DNA from: Renibacterium sp.
GTDB lineage: Bacteria > Actinomycetota > Actinomycetes > Actinomycetales > Micrococcaceae
Length of the DNA stretch: 64,000 nucleotides
Assembly (NCBI GenBank): GCA_017419405.1
Contig: JAFOLH010000013.1
Coordinates: 1 to 64,000, forward strand
Reading direction: 5' to 3'
In this document: one piece after another, positions 62,988 to 64,000 of the stretch
Layout: every line of letters starts with the position of its first letter
Numbering within the stretch: the first letter of the stretch is position 1
Position numbers and translations under genes: made by a program
Notes under the pieces: model-generated
Database searches by the model: none
Seen by the model: the letters and a program-made list of their open reading frames with translations, nothing else
Told to the model about the DNA's origin: nothing

Positions 62988-63633
62988 AACGGTCCAGCCT
63001 CTTCTCGAGTTGCGATTGGATCGTGGAGAGGGCCAGGCAGATCACCCAGTAGATCAAGGCTGCCTCCAGGTACAGCACCATGAAGTCCCCGCTCACCGCG
63101 GCGATCTTCTGGGATTCCTTGAAAAGTTCGGTGACCAGGATCAACGAAGCCAATGAGGTGTCCTTCACCAAAGAGATGAAGGTGTTGGACAGCGGCGGCA
63201 AGGACACTCTGGCAGCCTGCGGCAGGATGATCCGGAACAGCGTCTGCCCGCGGGACATGCCGATCATATGGCCGGCTTCCCATTGCCCCTTGGCCACGGA
63301 GAGGATCGCCGCCCGGATCACTTCGGCCGCGTAACCGCCCACGTTCAGGGACAATGCGATGATCGCGCTCGGCCAAGGCTCCAAGCGCACGCCGAGGCTC
63401 GGCAGGCCGTAGAAGATCACGAACAGCTGGACCAGCAGCGGAGTGCCGCGGATCACCGAGACATAGAACCGGCCGATGCCGGCGAGCAGCGCGTTCCGGC
63501 TCAACCGCAGCAAGGCCACGGCCAATGCCAGCACCAAGCCGATCGCGAAGGAGGCGATCGCCAAAGGGATCGTGGCAGTCACTGCGCCCAGCAGAAGCGG
63601 CCCGAGCGAACTCAAGACCAAGTCCCAATTCAT
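62974..63633 (-). CDS. Polar amino-acid ABC transporter permease
   Basis: A 219-residue membrane protein with about five helices and the permease EAA loop (IRAAILSVAKGQWEAGHMIGMSRGQTLFRIILPQAARVSLPP). RGTPLLVQLFVIFYGLP is the PAAT permease signature. It sits between the ATPase gene and the binding-protein gene in the order binding protein, permease, ATPase. Confidence 0.9.
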   Translation of the reverse strand: MNWDLVLSSLGPLLLGAVTATIPLAIASFAIGLVLALAVALLRLSRNALLAGIGRFYVSVIRGTPLLVQLFVIFYGLPSLGVRLEPWPSAIIALSLNVGGYAAEVIRAAILSVAKGQWEAGHMIGMSRGQTLFRIILPQAARVSLPPLSNTFISLVKDTSLASLILVTELFKESQKIAAVSGDFMVLYLEAALIYWVICLALSTIQSQLEKRLDRYVAH

Positions 63634-63674
63634 GGTTCAGCCTAACCCGGCCCCAGCCGGTTGTACGCCAAGGA

Positions 63675-64000
63675 TTACTTGGAGACGTCGGTGCCGAAGT
63701 ACTTGTCCGAGATCTTGCCCAGCGTGCCGTCCGCGGCGAGTTCGGACAGGGCCTTGTCGATGGCCGCGGTCAGCGTGCTGGCACCCTTGGACAAGGCGAA
63801 TGCGCTCAGCGACTTGTCCGTGGTTTCAGCCGCGATCTTGAGCCCGGAATCCGGAGTGGTTTTGACGAAATCCAAATAAGTCAGCTTGTCGTTGACGATG
63901 GCGTCCACCCGGCCCTGTTGCAGCAGTGCCACCGACTGCGCCCAGCCTTCCACGCCCTGCACGTTGGCGCCGGCATCGGTCGCGATCTTGTACCAATTGC
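63675..64000 (-). CDS. Amino-acid ABC transporter substrate-binding protein, C-terminal part
   Basis: The last 108 or so codons of a periplasmic-binding-type protein are visible: NWYKIATDAGANVQGVEGW at the window edge, then SVALLQQGRVDAIVNDKLTYLDFVKTT and a C-terminal LAADGTLGKISDKYFGTDVSK, the typical ending of family 3 solute-binding proteins. The 5' part lies beyond base 64000. It is the first gene of the transporter operon. Confidence 0.88.
   Translation of the reverse strand, partial: NWYKIATDAGANVQGVEGWAQSVALLQQGRVDAIVNDKLTYLDFVKTTPDSGLKIAAETTDKSLSAFALSKGASTLTAAIDKALSELAADGTLGKISDKYFGTDVSK

Overview
The window is G+C-rich, densely coding actinobacterial chromosome. A DUF4032–UgpC–OtsBA cluster, an XPB-type helicase next to its helicase-associated partner, the csp–DUF3027–serC–DtxR block, a CIRCE-controlled groEL without groES and actinobacterial-type c-di-AMP riboswitches all point to Actinobacteria. 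The overall protein style suggests a Micrococcaceae-like organism (Arthrobacter/Psychromicrobium/Renibacterium relatives). That placement is inference, because no full 16S or species marker is present.

Layout. 1-130: 3' end of a 5S rRNA and its terminator. 0.2-10.2 kb: FAD-linked oxidase, a surface protein, DUF4032 kinase-like protein, UgpC ATPase, trehalose synthesis (otsA-otsB), two tandem membrane-anchored DsbA-like thioredoxins and a PrmC-like methyltransferase. 10.2-12.8 kb: tRNA-Thr(UGU) followed by a 2.5-kb island bounded by a 20-bp direct repeat of the tRNA 3' end; the island carries a secreted chymotrypsin-fold protease and a lipoprotein. 12.8-18.7 kb: small membrane proteins, an MFS transporter, and a divergent two-gene ABC exporter whose ATPase halves are degenerate in complementary ways. 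18.7-23.7 kb: a leftward run of ten genes with an Asp23/AmaP-type envelope-stress module, an ECF sigma factor, a Cys-rich protein fused to an Asp23-like region, CsbD and CutC. 23.9-31.1 kb: FemAB, ThrE-type exporter, Fpg/Nei glycosylase, siderophore-interacting protein, uracil-DNA glycosylase, DUF3263, LytR_C protein, cold-shock protein, TM2 protein.

31.3-45.4 kb: CIRCE and groEL, a LacI regulator, RNase HI fused to an NTF2-like domain, a two-component system, XPB helicase with partner, long cold-shock protein, DUF3027, SerC and a DtxR-family regulator. 45.4-48.7 kb: two c-di-AMP (ydaO) riboswitches, one before an M23 peptidase and one before an NlpC/P60 protein, the latter followed by a second NlpC/P60-like paralogue. 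48.7-54.9 kb: a large nested palindrome, HNH protein, and a molybdenum-cofactor block (MobA-like, DUF6457, MoeA, FdhF/YdeP-type oxidoreductase, FdhD). 55.1-64 kb: GH38 alpha-mannosidase, signal peptidase I, a DUF6114/DUF6230 pair with a divergent TetR regulator, and a polar amino-acid ABC transporter whose binding-protein gene runs off the right edge.

Most genes are ordinary core genes. The items most worth a second look are the tRNA-Thr island, the asymmetric ABC pair, the sigma/Asp23 operon, the 80-bp nested palindrome and the DUF6114/DUF6230/TetR locus.
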